From contig JAHDBH010000002.1 of assembly GCA_020630495.1 (NCBI GenBank), positions 3,273 to 67,272 on the forward strand: a stretch of 64,000 nt of DNA. Reading direction: 5' to 3'. Position numbers and translations under genes: made by a program. A model generated the notes under the pieces. That model did not search any database. It saw only the letters and a list, made by a program, of their open reading frames with translations, and had not been told where the DNA came from. Below are positions 1-8,492 of the stretch, one piece after another. The first letter of the stretch is position 1, and the number at the start of each line of letters is the position of its first letter. The DNA comes from Saprospiraceae bacterium. GTDB lineage: Bacteria; Bacteroidota; Bacteroidia; Chitinophagales; Saprospiraceae.

Positions 1-96
1 GTCCAGCATCTTGATCCCCAGGGAGAAACTCGTGCTGTAGTGGCGAGTCGTCTGGAGACTCATCTTTTGGCTTAGGAGATCGTAGTGCGCTTTCAT
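1..96 (-). CDS. crtB: Phytoene synthase, N-terminal fragment
   Basis: An ATG at 96-94 opens a frame that runs off the left edge of the window; 32 residues are visible. They include the stretch RHYSTSFSLGIKML, which matches the start of squalene/phytoene synthases (from family knowledge), where a Tyr-Ser-Thr-Ser-Phe motif opens the first helices. The enzyme joins two geranylgeranyl-diphosphates to phytoene, the substrate of the CrtI enzyme encoded just upstream. The gap to the crtI stop is 20 bases on the same strand, so the two genes are very probably one carotenoid operon. The call rests on the short N-terminus and on context. The catalytic DxxxD motifs lie outside the window. Confidence 0.72.
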   Translation of the reverse strand, partial: MKAHYDLLSQKMSLQTTRHYSTSFSLGIKMLD

Positions 97-116
97 GATT
101 GGTATCAGCCTTAAAT

Positions 117-1598
117 CTACTGCCCTTTAGCGAGGCGCGCGTGGTTTTTCTTGATATACTGCGCGGCCATTTCTCCGCTGATGATGCTCGGTGGCACACC
201 AGGGCCTGGGACTGTGAGCTGACCAGCATAGAGCATATTGCTCAGTGATTTATTGATCAGTGTCGGTTTGAGTACTGCCGTCTGCCGTAGTGTGTTCGCC
301 AGTCCGTAGGCATTGCCCTTGTACGCGTGATAGTCAGCCTGGAAATCTCGATGAGCGTAGCTACGCTTGTAGATCACATGCTCGCGGATGGTCTGCCCAG
401 TGAGTCGCTCGAGTCGGGACATGATCATATCATAGTATCTCTCGCGCACCTTGGGCGTATCCTCTAGTCCTGCGGCTACGGGTACGAGGAGGAAGAGATT
501 CTCCTTTCCTGTAGGAGCTACGGATGGATCTATCATAGAAGGGCAGCACGCGTAGAAGAGCGGCGCATCAGGCCACTGAGGATCATCGTAGATCTGTGTG
601 CTGTGATGCTCCAGCGACTTATCAAAGAAGAGCGTGTGATGCTGTAGCCCCTGGAGCTTCTTGTCGACTCCCAGATAAAATAGTAGGCTGCTCGGAGACA
701 TCACCCGCTTGTCCCAGTACTCCTCACTATAGTTTCTTACTGCAGGCGGCAACAGCGACTCCATATGATGATAATCGCCCGTAGCCACTAGTGTTTCCAC
801 GGGGATTTCTCTACCTTTTATGTGCAGACTGCTCACCCGTCCTTGGTTTACTTGGATGGATTCCACAGGACTATCTGTGTGGATCCGCACGCCCTGCTCC
901 TCAGCGATCTTCACAAATCCCTTGATGATCTCATGCATGCCACCCATCGGATACCAAGTACCCATGTACAGGCCCGCATAGTTCATCAGGCTATAGAGAG
1001 CGGGAGTTCGCTCGCTGGATGCACCGAGAAAAAGCACGGGAAAGTCCATCAGCGCGATCAGTCGCGGGTCCTTGAAGAGTCTGCGCACATACTTACCAAA
1101 AGACCCAAAGAGATTCATTCTCAGCGCGGCGCTCATGACCTTGGGCTGTACAAATTCTAAGATGCTCAAGCCAGGCTTATACACCAGGTCATTCATAGAG
1201 ACATCATACTTTTCCTTGGCCTCTTTCATAAATCGCCGTAGCTTATCCGCCGCACCCGTCTCTATCTGCTCAAACAGTTCTAGGATGGCCGCTTCACCCG
1301 CTGGCAAGTCCACCACATCTCCTTTGCCAAAGTACATACGGAAACCAGGATCCAGCTCACGTAGGTCATAGAAGTCTGGGACCTTTCGGTCAAATGCCGC
1401 ATAGTACTTCTCAAACACATCTGGCATCCAGTACCAGCTCGGCCCCATGTCAAAAGTGAAGCCCTCCGCCTGGAACATACGCGCACGACCACCAGCCATG
1501 CTATTCTTCTCATAGACATCCACCTCGTGGCCATCTTTAGCAAGGTAAGACGCCGCACTCAGTCCCGCAAATCCTGATCCTATCACTTGACATCGCAT
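117..1598 (-). CDS. crtI: Phytoene desaturase (carotenoid oxidoreductase)
   Basis: A 493-residue flavoprotein that introduces double bases... more exactly double bonds into phytoene on the way to coloured carotenoids. The N-terminus carries the dinucleotide-binding loop GSGFAG at residues 7-12, followed about 20 residues later by an acidic residue in VYEKN, as expected for FAD binding. The C-terminal FAD-contact region VPGPGVPPSIISG, near residue 465, is typical of CrtI/CrtN/CrtD. Length matches the family. The start is ATG at 1598; an in-frame stop lies three codons upstream, so no longer start is possible. It is followed 20 bases later by crtB on the same strand. Which desaturase subtype it is (phytoene, or a later step) cannot be settled from the sequence alone. 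The codons around residue 70 contain one copy of the recurrent hairpin described below. Confidence 0.9.
   Translation of the reverse strand: MRCQVIGSGFAGLSAASYLAKDGHEVDVYEKNSMAGGRARMFQAEGFTFDMGPSWYWMPDVFEKYYAAFDRKVPDFYDLRELDPGFRMYFGKGDVVDLPAGEAAILELFEQIETGAADKLRRFMKEAKEKYDVSMNDLVYKPGLSILEFVQPKVMSAALRMNLFGSFGKYVRRLFKDPRLIALMDFPVLFLGASSERTPALYSLMNYAGLYMGTWYPMGGMHEIIKGFVKIAEEQGVRIHTDSPVESIQVNQGRVSSLHIKGREIPVETLVATGDYHHMESLLPPAVRNYSEEYWDKRVMSPSSLLFYLGVDKKLQGLQHHTLFFDKSLEHHSTQIYDDPQWPDAPLFYACCPSMIDPSVAPTGKENLFLLVPVAAGLEDTPKVRERYYDMIMSRLERLTGQTIREHVIYKRSYAHRDFQADYHAYKGNAYGLANTLRQTAVLKPTLINKSLSNMLYAGQLTVPGPGVPPSIISGEMAAQYIKKNHARLAKGQ
1380..1396 (-). repeat. CATTT-hairpin, copy A (GACC-GAAA-GGTC)
   Basis: On the minus strand CATTT is followed directly by a perfect 4-bp stem closing a GAAA tetraloop. 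It lies inside crtI, in the sense direction. It is one of 16 copies of the same design in this window. Confidence 0.75.
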
Positions 1599-1763
1599 GC
1601 ATGCTTAAAGTCCAGAAGCAGACAGAATGTTGACTGATACGCTGCCTTATGTGGGGAGTCATGGTCCACCTCAGGATGGATGAAGCACTCTTTTCTGGAA
1701 CAATCCTAGGTACGCAACTGCGTAGTATGCTCCGCAGAAATCCGAGAATTGCCGCATGATACG

Positions 1764-1952
1764 GCAGGGTCAATCCTGCAGCTGTATCAAGTAGATGATT
1801 GACTTGATGATCAAGACATGGTTAGCTGCGGGGAATACCCCGCAGCTACCATTCAAAGTATTGCAGAACTGCAGGGTGAACCCTGCAGCTACAGAGCATT
1901 AATGATTAACAACATGAATCCAATATGTACATCTGCGGGGTTCACCCAGCAG
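1764..1952. repeat. Cluster of four REP-like short palindromes
   Basis: Four related palindromes lie within 190 bases of non-coding DNA. They are 1764-1779 (GCAGG, imperfect), 1824-1847 (perfect 10-bp arms AGCTGCGGGG, loop AATA), 1869-1888 (perfect 8-bp arms CTGCAGGG, loop TGAA) and 1934-1952 (TGCGGGG, imperfect). Three are followed by GCAGCT(A/G). They share a plan of TGCRGGG - AAT/TGAA/TTCA - CCCYGCA, resembling REP elements. The 1599-2154 gap holds nothing else I can recognise. No RAYT transposase gene is in the window. Confidence 0.65.
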
Positions 1953-2154
1953 CATGATCACCAGTGATAAAGAGCTGAAGCCATTTTATGAGTCGATCTA
2001 GGGCCATACATTACGTGCTCATCTCAAGAGATAAGCAGTCTGTCTATTATTATAGTGTACTAGATCAGCAGTCCTTAGCTTTAAGATCTCAAGCGGGGAC
2101 GCAGGATTCTCTGTTGATGAGCTCGTCGCCACATACTGCTTAATCACCACCACC

Positions 2155-2430
2155 ATGAAAAGAAAATACAAACCCACAGGCTGTCTTAAGTTCTTGATCT
2201 TTTTGATCATATTCGTTCCTATAGCATTTTTCGGTGCGCATCTCATCCGCGGTGAGGACTGGCGCGAGACCTTGCAGAAAGTGGGGATCGGTGGAGAACC
2301 CACAGAAAAGTCCACTCCTCGCGCCAGGTCTAGCAATAGCGAGTGTGAAGCCCTGGAGGACGAGGTCAAGAATCTCCGCCTCATCATCAAGAATCAAGAG
2401 CGCCGAATCGAAGAACTAGAATCACAGTAA
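2155..2430 (+). CDS. Small membrane-anchored coiled-coil protein
   Basis: A 91-residue protein of unknown function. A basic N-terminus (MKRKYK) precedes one strongly hydrophobic segment, about residues 11-30. A polar linker follows, then a C-terminal heptad-like stretch (about 63-91) rich in Glu, Leu and Arg that should form a coiled coil. This layout suggests an inner-membrane anchor with a short coiled coil on one side. The ATG start directly precedes the basic residues. It sits about 130 bases upstream of lon on the same strand, but no function follows from that. A cross-strand frame over the same bases lacks any such organised composition and is treated as a shadow. Confidence 0.6.
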   Translation: MKRKYKPTGCLKFLIFLIIFVPIAFFGAHLIRGEDWRETLQKVGIGGEPTEKSTPRARSSNSECEALEDEVKNLRLIIKNQERRIEELESQ

Positions 2431-2560
2431 TCTGCCAATCTGTCTGTGATCTGCTCACTTGCCGTGCATCATGTCAGATATCATACGCCATGGTTGCCGT
2501 GGTATGACTTTTGACCCATGATGATCGCTCGCAACAGCGCGCATCACTAGAGCATAGCAC

Positions 2561-4984
2561 ATGAACTATCACCATATCAGACATCCGCAGCCCATGTCCC
2601 TGGCAGAAGAGGGAGAAGCGATCTCCTTCATTCCCATAGAGGATGAGGGCGAAGATGCACAGGGAACCGTATATCCAGATGAGCTTCCCCTCCTGGTACT
2701 CAAGAATACCGTACTCTTCCCAGGCATCGTCATACCTATTACCGTAGGCAGAGACAAATCTGTCAAGGCCGTCAAGCACGCGCATGACGATGACAAGATC
2801 ATAGCAGTCGTCACACAGCGCGACGCCAAGATCGAGGATCCAAGTCAGGAGGATCTCTACGAGACGGGCACAGTAGCCAAGATTCTCAAGCTTCTCAAGA
2901 TGCCAGATGGCACCATGACTGCCGTGATCCAAGGTAAGTCGCGGATGAGCCTGGAGAAAGTCACGAGTACTGATCCTTATCACCGCGCTCAGGTGAGACA
3001 TCTTAGCTATGAGCAAGCTGATGACGCTATGGAATTTACGGCTAAGATCAGCTCCATACGCGAGGCCGCAGAAAACATCATCAGCCTCAGTCCCAATATC
3101 CCCAATGAAGCCAATGTGGTCCTCGGCAATATCAAGTCAGACAGTTTTCTCCTAGACTTCATCGCCAGTAATCTCAATGTCGATGTAGCAGCTAAGCAAG
3201 ATATACTCGATCTGCACAGCATCCCGCAGAAAGCCGACGTCATCCTCACAGAAATCACTAAGGAACTCCAGATGCTCGAGATCAAAGATCAGATCGAGTC
3301 AAAAGTCCGTGGAGATCTAGAGAAGCAGCAGCGAGACTACTTCCTCAATCAGCAGCTCAAGACCATACAGGAAGAACTTGGAGACAATCCGCAAGCAGAG
3401 GCCATCAAAGAACTCGAGAAACGAGCCCAGAAGATGAAATGGTCCGAAGAGGTGAGCAAAGGCTTTGCTAAGGATCTGGCACGCGTGCGCCGCATGAATC
3501 CTCAGGTCGCCGAGTACAGCATCATGCTCAATTACCTGGAGATGATGCTCGACCTTCCCTGGGGCATATACACGGAGGACAACTACGATCTGCAGAAAGT
3601 ACGCAAGGTGCTCGACCAGGATCATTTTGGTCTAGACAAGGTCAAGGACCGTATCATAGAGCATCTCGCAGTGCTCAAGCTGAAGGAAGACATGAAAGCG
3701 CCCATCCTGTGCCTAGTAGGACCTCCTGGTGTAGGTAAGACCAGCCTCGGCAAGTCGATAGCACGAGCGCTAGACAGGAACTTTGTGCGTATGTCACTGG
3801 GTGGACTCCATGATGAGAGCGAGATCCGCGGTCATCGAAAGACCTACATAGGCGCTATGCCTGGTAGAGTCATCAAGTCCATCAAGAAGGCCGAGTCATC
3901 TAATCCTGTCTTCATACTTGATGAGATCGACAAAGTAGGCAAAGACATGCGCGGTGATCCGAGCTCGGCTCTGCTAGAAGTACTCGATCCAGAGCAAAAT
4001 ACTCGCTTCTATGATAATTACCTCGAGCATGAGTACGACCTGAGCAAAGTCTTATTTATCGCGACGGCTAATAATCTCAGTACCATACAGCCCGCCCTGC
4101 TAGACAGGATGGAAATCATAGAGATCAGCGGCTACAGCCAGGAAGAAAAGCGCGAGATAGCTAAGAAGCATCTTATACCCAAGCAGCGCAAAGCGCACGG
4201 TCTCAAAGCCACTGATCTCAAGGTACCTGATCCTACCCTCGACAAGATCATCTCCGAGTATACCCGTGAGTCAGGCGTGAGAAATCTAGATAGACAGATC
4301 GCTGGAGTGATGCGACATATCGCTCGCAAAGTAGCTGGCGAAGAAGACTACGTCAAGACAGTCAAGGAAGACAGCATCAAGGACATACTTGGTCCACGCC
4401 CCTTCTCTATGCGCAGCTATCAAGTGATAGATGCGCCAGGTGTATCAGTAGGACTAGCATGGACGCGCGTGGGTGGAGACATATTATATATAGAAACTTC
4501 GCTCAGCCGCGGCAAGTCCAAGCTACTGCTCACAGGCAATCTGGGCGATGTGATGAAGGAATCTGCGACTACAGCGCTCAGCTATATCAAGAGTCATAGT
4601 GAGCAACTCTCTATCCCTACAGAGAGATGGGAAGAGATGGACATCCATATACATGTACCAGCAGGTGGCATACCCAAGGACGGTCCCAGCGCTGGTATCA
4701 CCATGATGACGAGTATAGCCAGTGCCATACTCGATAAGCCTGTACAGCCCTATCTGGCGATGACAGGCGAAATCACACTGCGAGGGCAAGTGCTACCCGT
4801 AGGCGGTATCAAGGAAAAGATCCTTGCAGCACGTCGCGCTGGCATGAAGAAGATCATGCTCTGTGAAGAAAACCGCAGACATGTAGAAGAGATAGATGAT
4901 GAGTACCTCGTGGGACTTGAATTTGTCTATGTAGAGAAGATGCAGCAAGTGCTCCAGGAAGCGCTAGATATCTGGCACTTCTGA
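2561..4984 (+). CDS. lon: ATP-dependent endopeptidase Lon
   Basis: A cytoplasmic AAA+ serine protease that degrades damaged and short-lived regulatory proteins. Of its 807 residues, the first part is the LON substrate-binding domain ([17 protein letters not shown] near residue 45) followed by a helical region. The AAA+ module has a Walker A loop GPPGVGKT at about 386-393 and a Walker B motif ending in FILDEIDK. The protease domain has Ser710 in PKDGPSAG and Lys753 in GGIKEK, 43 residues apart as in E. coli Lon, so the catalytic dyad is intact. The ATG at 2561 gives a slightly long N-terminus; the Met at codon 12 (2594) is a possible alternative. The gene stands alone, with no clp or other protease partner nearby. 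Confidence 0.97.
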   Translation: MNYHHIRHPQPMSLAEEGEAISFIPIEDEGEDAQGTVYPDELPLLVLKNTVLFPGIVIPITVGRDKSVKAVKHAHDDDKIIAVVTQRDAKIEDPSQEDLYETGTVAKILKLLKMPDGTMTAVIQGKSRMSLEKVTSTDPYHRAQVRHLSYEQADDAMEFTAKISSIREAAENIISLSPNIPNEANVVLGNIKSDSFLLDFIASNLNVDVAAKQDILDLHSIPQKADVILTEITKELQMLEIKDQIESKVRGDLEKQQRDYFLNQQLKTIQEELGDNPQAEAIKELEKRAQKMKWSEEVSKGFAKDLARVRRMNPQVAEYSIMLNYLEMMLDLPWGIYTEDNYDLQKVRKVLDQDHFGLDKVKDRIIEHLAVLKLKEDMKAPILCLVGPPGVGKTSLGKSIARALDRNFVRMSLGGLHDESEIRGHRKTYIGAMPGRVIKSIKKAESSNPVFILDEIDKVGKDMRGDPSSALLEVLDPEQNTRFYDNYLEHEYDLSKVLFIATANNLSTIQPALLDRMEIIEISGYSQEEKREIAKKHLIPKQRKAHGLKATDLKVPDPTLDKIISEYTRESGVRNLDRQIAGVMRHIARKVAGEEDYVKTVKEDSIKDILGPRPFSMRSYQVIDAPGVSVGLAWTRVGGDILYIETSLSRGKSKLLLTGNLGDVMKESATTALSYIKSHSEQLSIPTERWEEMDIHIHVPAGGIPKDGPSAGITMMTSIASAILDKPVQPYLAMTGEITLRGQVLPVGGIKEKILAARRAGMKKIMLCEENRRHVEEIDDEYLVGLEFVYVEKMQQVLQEALDIWHF

Positions 4985-5066
4985 TCTGTGGTAGATCTAT
5001 TTTCTTAAAGCCTTGTTAATACTATCCAAACTGACCAGTGGCAACGAGTGAGTCCCGTTATTGCAG

Positions 5067-5074
5067 TAAATTTG
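5067..5074 (+). promoter_or_regulatory. TAnnTTTG-type -7 box (TAAATTTG)
   Basis: An exact match to the Bacteroidota -7 consensus TAnnTTTG, ending 6 bases before the ATG at 5081. I see no good -33 TTTG at the usual 19-21 base spacing. If used, the transcript would be nearly leaderless. Confidence 0.3.
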
Positions 5075-5080
5075 GCATCT

Positions 5081-5758
5081 ATGAAGTACTCTCGACTCTT
5101 TTCACTACTCCCTATGCTGTGCCTGATGATGCTAGCGACTACGCAGATCTCTGCTCAGGACAGCACTTCTACGGCAGGGCCAGACTATGTGCAGTTTTCT
5201 GGACGTGTCGTCTATGATGACCGTGGTGAGCCGACTTCCTTTCCCTACGTCAATGTCTACGTCAAGGGTAGCAGCCGAGGTACATCTACGGACCTGAGTG
5301 GATTCTTTTCGCTAGTAGCAGCACGAGGCGAGACAGTGGTCTTCTCCTATGTGGGATATCAGACAGCGGAGTATACGATCCCAGAAGACCTAGAGAGCAA
5401 TTGGTACACGATGATCCAGACCATGACGGAAGACACGATCTTCTTGCCTCAGACAGTGATCTATCCCTGGCCAAGCAGAGAATTCTTTGAGATCGAGTTT
5501 CTCGCCATGCAGCCTGATCAAGACTTACAAAATGCCGCTGAGAGAAATCTCAGCCCAGAAATCCTTGCCCTGCTCGATGAGCAAACCTTGCCTGACGGGG
5601 ACGAATCAGCCGATCTCATGCTTCGTGAGCAGGCTAAGTCATACTACTACAATGGTCAGGTGCGTCCACAGAGAATCTTTGATGCCATGGCTTGGAAAGA
5701 ATTTATCCAAGCCTGGAAGCGGGGTGACTTCAAGAAAAAGAAAAAGAGCAAAAAATAG
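5081..5758 (+). CDS. Secreted carboxypeptidase-regulatory-like domain protein
   Basis: About 225 residues from the ATG at 5081. I prefer this start because it gives a clean signal peptide (MKYSRLFSLLPMLCLMML...ISAQ); a GTG at 5048 would add 11 non-signal residues. After cleavage comes a beta-sandwich of the CarboxypepD_reg/CNA-B kind (SGRVVYDDRGEPTSFPYVNV ... DLSGFFSLV), the domain that often starts TonB-dependent receptors. Here it is free-standing. The remaining C-terminal half is polar, with no motif I recognise, and ends in a lysine-rich tail (KKKKKSKK). Localisation is probably periplasmic or outer-membrane associated. Function unknown; a role in envelope or adhesin structure is inference. 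Confidence 0.75.
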   Translation: MKYSRLFSLLPMLCLMMLATTQISAQDSTSTAGPDYVQFSGRVVYDDRGEPTSFPYVNVYVKGSSRGTSTDLSGFFSLVAARGETVVFSYVGYQTAEYTIPEDLESNWYTMIQTMTEDTIFLPQTVIYPWPSREFFEIEFLAMQPDQDLQNAAERNLSPEILALLDEQTLPDGDESADLMLREQAKSYYYNGQVRPQRIFDAMAWKEFIQAWKRGDFKKKKKSKK

Positions 5759-5773
5759 CGAGCTCGGATCGCT

Positions 5774-5790
5774 TATTTGCCCGACAGGGC
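5774..5790 (+). repeat. TATTT-hairpin, copy B (GCCC-GACA-GGGC)
   Basis: TATTT is followed by a perfect 4-bp stem with a GACA loop, in the gap between the carboxypeptidase-regulatory-like gene and the exonuclease gene. It is one of four GACA-loop copies in this window. Confidence 0.7.
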
Positions 5791-5844
5791 GCGAACTCTT
5801 ATCCTATCCTGGCAGTTAGCTGATCGTACCAGACGACTTACGCC

Positions 5845-6834
5845 ATCTCAGATCTCCTCATCACCACTTCCAAGGGCTGCTATTGTCCGCACGCTGATGT
5901 CTATATAGACCCGCGATTTCCTGTGGAGCACGCTGTCATCACACATGGCCATAGCGATCATGCGCGAGGCGGATCCAGGCAATATTATTCGACACCAGCC
6001 ACAGCGGATATCATGCGATACAGGATCGACGGTGATTTACAGATCAGTGAGTACGGATACGGTGATGGATTTGAAAAAAATGGCGTGCGCTTTGAATTTT
6101 TCTCTGCAGGACATGTGCTCGGATCTGCCCAAGTACGAGTCAGCTATGAAGGCGAATCCTGGATCAACACAGGCGATTATAAAGTAGAAAATGACGGCGT
6201 ATCAGGCGACTTTACGCCCACCACCTGCGACCACTTTATTACAGAATGCACTTTTGGTCTTCCCCTCTTCAGATGGAAGCCTCAGGCGGAAGTATTTGCA
6301 GAAATTAATGCATGGTGGGCTGCCAATGCCGCCGCAGGAGAACTCAGTATTATTTATAGTTATTCCCTAGGAAAAGCACAGCGTGTATTGCACGGTCTTG
6401 ACACGAGTATAGGCCCCATCTACGCTCACTACACGGTAGAGCAAATTAATGCCATCTATAAGAGACACGGAGCCACACTACCTCAGACGCAGTCCCTGAC
6501 AGATCTTACCGCCAAGACTGCTGACCCTAGAGGAATTATCGTAGCACCCCCAGGTCTACAAGATGGCAAACAAGTCAAAGCGCTCAAGGTAAAGCACGAT
6601 GCGATGGCCAGTGGATGGATGGCCATCCGAGGTATACGTAGACGCAGATCTTATGACAAGGGATTTGTACTGAGCGATCATGCTGACTGGCCAGGACTAC
6701 AAGAAGCCATAGCGAGCTCTGGCGCTTCCTGCATATATCCAGTACACGGATACACGGAGATCTTCACAAGATACCTTATTGATCAGGGCTTTGATGCACG
6801 CGATTTTCATCTAGATCTAGAGAGGACTACATGA
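5845..6834 (+). CDS. Ligase-associated DNA exonuclease (metallo-beta-lactamase fold)
   Basis: A metallo-beta-lactamase/beta-CASP nuclease of the kind found beside bacterial ATP-dependent ligases. Zinc-site residues are visible in THGHSDHARGG, later SAGHVLGSAQ, GDY (Asp) and LSDHADW, plus a C-terminal VHGYTE. The first conventional start in frame is a GTG at 5923, immediately before EHAVITHGHSDH. However, the frame upstream encodes LLITTSKGCYCPHADVYIDP, the normal N-terminus of this family, and is open from the TGA at 5821. No ATG, GTG or TTG occurs in that stretch. I place the true beginning near the ATC at 5845, meaning a non-standard start, a mutated start or a sequencing error. It overlaps the ligase gene by ATGA, so the two are translated together. 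Confidence 0.85.
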   Translation: MSDLLITTSKGCYCPHADVYIDPRFPVEHAVITHGHSDHARGGSRQYYSTPATADIMRYRIDGDLQISEYGYGDGFEKNGVRFEFFSAGHVLGSAQVRVSYEGESWINTGDYKVENDGVSGDFTPTTCDHFITECTFGLPLFRWKPQAEVFAEINAWWAANAAAGELSIIYSYSLGKAQRVLHGLDTSIGPIYAHYTVEQINAIYKRHGATLPQTQSLTDLTAKTADPRGIIVAPPGLQDGKQVKALKVKHDAMASGWMAIRGIRRRRSYDKGFVLSDHADWPGLQEAIASSGASCIYPVHGYTEIFTRYLIDQGFDARDFHLDLERTT

Positions 6835-8426
6835 GACGATTTGCGCAATTATATAAAGAAATTGACAGCACCACTCGCGTCCTCCCTAAGGTAAAGGCTC
6901 TGGTGGATTATTTTCGCGAAGCGCCAGATAGCGAGGCGATATGGGTCATCGCATTATTTACACATCGCCGACCAAAGCGACTTATCTCCACTACATACTT
7001 GCGAGAGTGGGCTATAGAAATCAGTGGATTATCTCCATGGCTATTCGAAGATAGCTACCATATCTGCGGTGATCTCGCTGAGACTATCTCTCTGGTGCTA
7101 CCGCCACCTAGTAAATACGTCAGCCATCCCCTTTCCTATTATTTTCAGCAAATGGTAAATCTGCGTGGTGCAGAGACAGAGGTAATCCGCGAGTGGATCC
7201 TGGACACGTGGGATAGCCTGCCGCATCAGGAGCGCTTTTTATTTTGTAAATTTATTACGGGTGGATTTCGTGTAGGTGTGTCAGATAAGTTACTCGTACG
7301 CGCACTGGGGCAAGCCCACGATGTAGAAGAGAGTGACATGGCTTACAAGCTCATGGGTGATTGGACGCCTATGGATACTGAATTAAAAGATTTACTCGCA
7401 GACGATCACTCTACCAATATCGCTCGACCCTATCCATTTTATCTAGCTTATGCGCTAGAAAAAGAAGCAGAAGATCTCGGAGATCCAGGTGAATGGAGCG
7501 CCGAGTATAAGTGGGACGGTATCAGATCTCAATTGATCAAGCGAGCAGGTGAGTGGTTTCTCTGGTCGCGCGGTGAAGATTTAATTAATGAGTCATTTCC
7601 AGAATTTTCTGGCTTACTGGATCTGCCAGATGGAACAGTCATCGATGGAGAATTAATAGCCCATGATCCAGACCACACTGATGTCACTCCCCATCCCAGC
7701 GAATTTAATGCTTTACAAAAAAGACTAGGAAGAAAAAAGCCTGGCAAAAAAACCCTAGAGAATTATCCAGTCACCATCATCGCTTACGATCTACTAGAAT
7801 GGAATGGTAAGGATCTAAGGGAGCGGGCTTTCGCCCAAAGGCGCGAGCTATTAAAGTCTCTCGTCATAGATCAAAACAATTCGCTCCTCCGCCTATCTCC
7901 CATCATAGAATTTAATGATTGGGATACGGTGCGAGAGCTACGAGAAAATGCTCGTAACTATGGTGCCGAAGGTCTCATGCTAAAGCGGCTAGATAGCCCT
8001 TATAAGGTGGGAAGAAAAAAAGGCGATTGGTGGAAATACAAAGTGGATCCATATACGATAGATGCTGTCATGACCTATGCCCAGAGTGGACATGGACGTA
8101 GGAGCAATTTATTTACAGATTTCACCTTTGGCCTGTGGGAGGATGGCGAATTAATCACATTTGCCAAAGCCTATAGTGGTCTTACAGACGTACAATTTAG
8201 AGAAGTCTCCAAATTTGTCAGAGCTCATACGCTCGAGAAATATGGTCCTGTGAGAAAAGTCAAGGCAGAACTCGTGATGGAACTGGCATTTGAGGGAGTG
8301 CATCTATCCAGTAGACACAAGAGCGGTGTGGCAGTACGCTTCCCACGTATCAAGCGCTGGCGCAAAGACAAAACCGCCGCCGAGGCCGATCAGCTATCCA
8401 CACTCAAAGCGCTGATAGGTAACTGA
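6831..8426 (+). CDS. ATP-dependent DNA ligase (exonuclease-associated type)
   Basis: Seals nicks in duplex DNA using ATP. This 531-residue form, distinct from the NAD-dependent LigA, belongs to a repair module with a beta-CASP exonuclease. An N-terminal helical DNA-binding domain covers roughly residues 1-200. The adenylation motif YKWDGIR follows, with the nucleophile Lys227. Later nucleotidyltransferase motifs are IDGELIAHD, EGLMLKR and WWKYK, and the OB domain contains the final RFPRIKRWR. All expected motifs are intact. The start ATG overlaps the exonuclease stop (ATGA). Complete versions of the module also carry an Lhr-like helicase and a phosphoesterase; neither is adjacent here, since the next genes are a lipoprotein and a peptidase-like protein. 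One GAAA hairpin lies antisense within the gene. Confidence 0.94.
   Translation: MRRFAQLYKEIDSTTRVLPKVKALVDYFREAPDSEAIWVIALFTHRRPKRLISTTYLREWAIEISGLSPWLFEDSYHICGDLAETISLVLPPPSKYVSHPLSYYFQQMVNLRGAETEVIREWILDTWDSLPHQERFLFCKFITGGFRVGVSDKLLVRALGQAHDVEESDMAYKLMGDWTPMDTELKDLLADDHSTNIARPYPFYLAYALEKEAEDLGDPGEWSAEYKWDGIRSQLIKRAGEWFLWSRGEDLINESFPEFSGLLDLPDGTVIDGELIAHDPDHTDVTPHPSEFNALQKRLGRKKPGKKTLENYPVTIIAYDLLEWNGKDLRERAFAQRRELLKSLVIDQNNSLLRLSPIIEFNDWDTVRELRENARNYGAEGLMLKRLDSPYKVGRKKGDWWKYKVDPYTIDAVMTYAQSGHGRRSNLFTDFTFGLWEDGELITFAKAYSGLTDVQFREVSKFVRAHTLEKYGPVRKVKAELVMELAFEGVHLSSRHKSGVAVRFPRIKRWRKDKTAAEADQLSTLKALIGN
7825..7841 (-). repeat. CCTTT-hairpin, copy C (GGGC-GAAA-GCCC)
   Basis: Read on the minus strand: CCTTT followed by a perfect 4-bp stem and a GAAA loop. 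It is antisense within the ligase gene, where the sense codons read Ala-Phe-Ala-Gln. Confidence 0.65.
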
Positions 8427-8492
8427 AGTCAATGGGACTGACGCGGCTTGATAGGCAAGCGATGAGACTTGGAACATATTTCCGCTATTTTT

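Noticed and set aside
3826-3845. GGTC...GACC around CATCGAAA in lon
   Set aside because: The inner bases do not pair and no TTT precedes it, so it was not counted as a hairpin copy.
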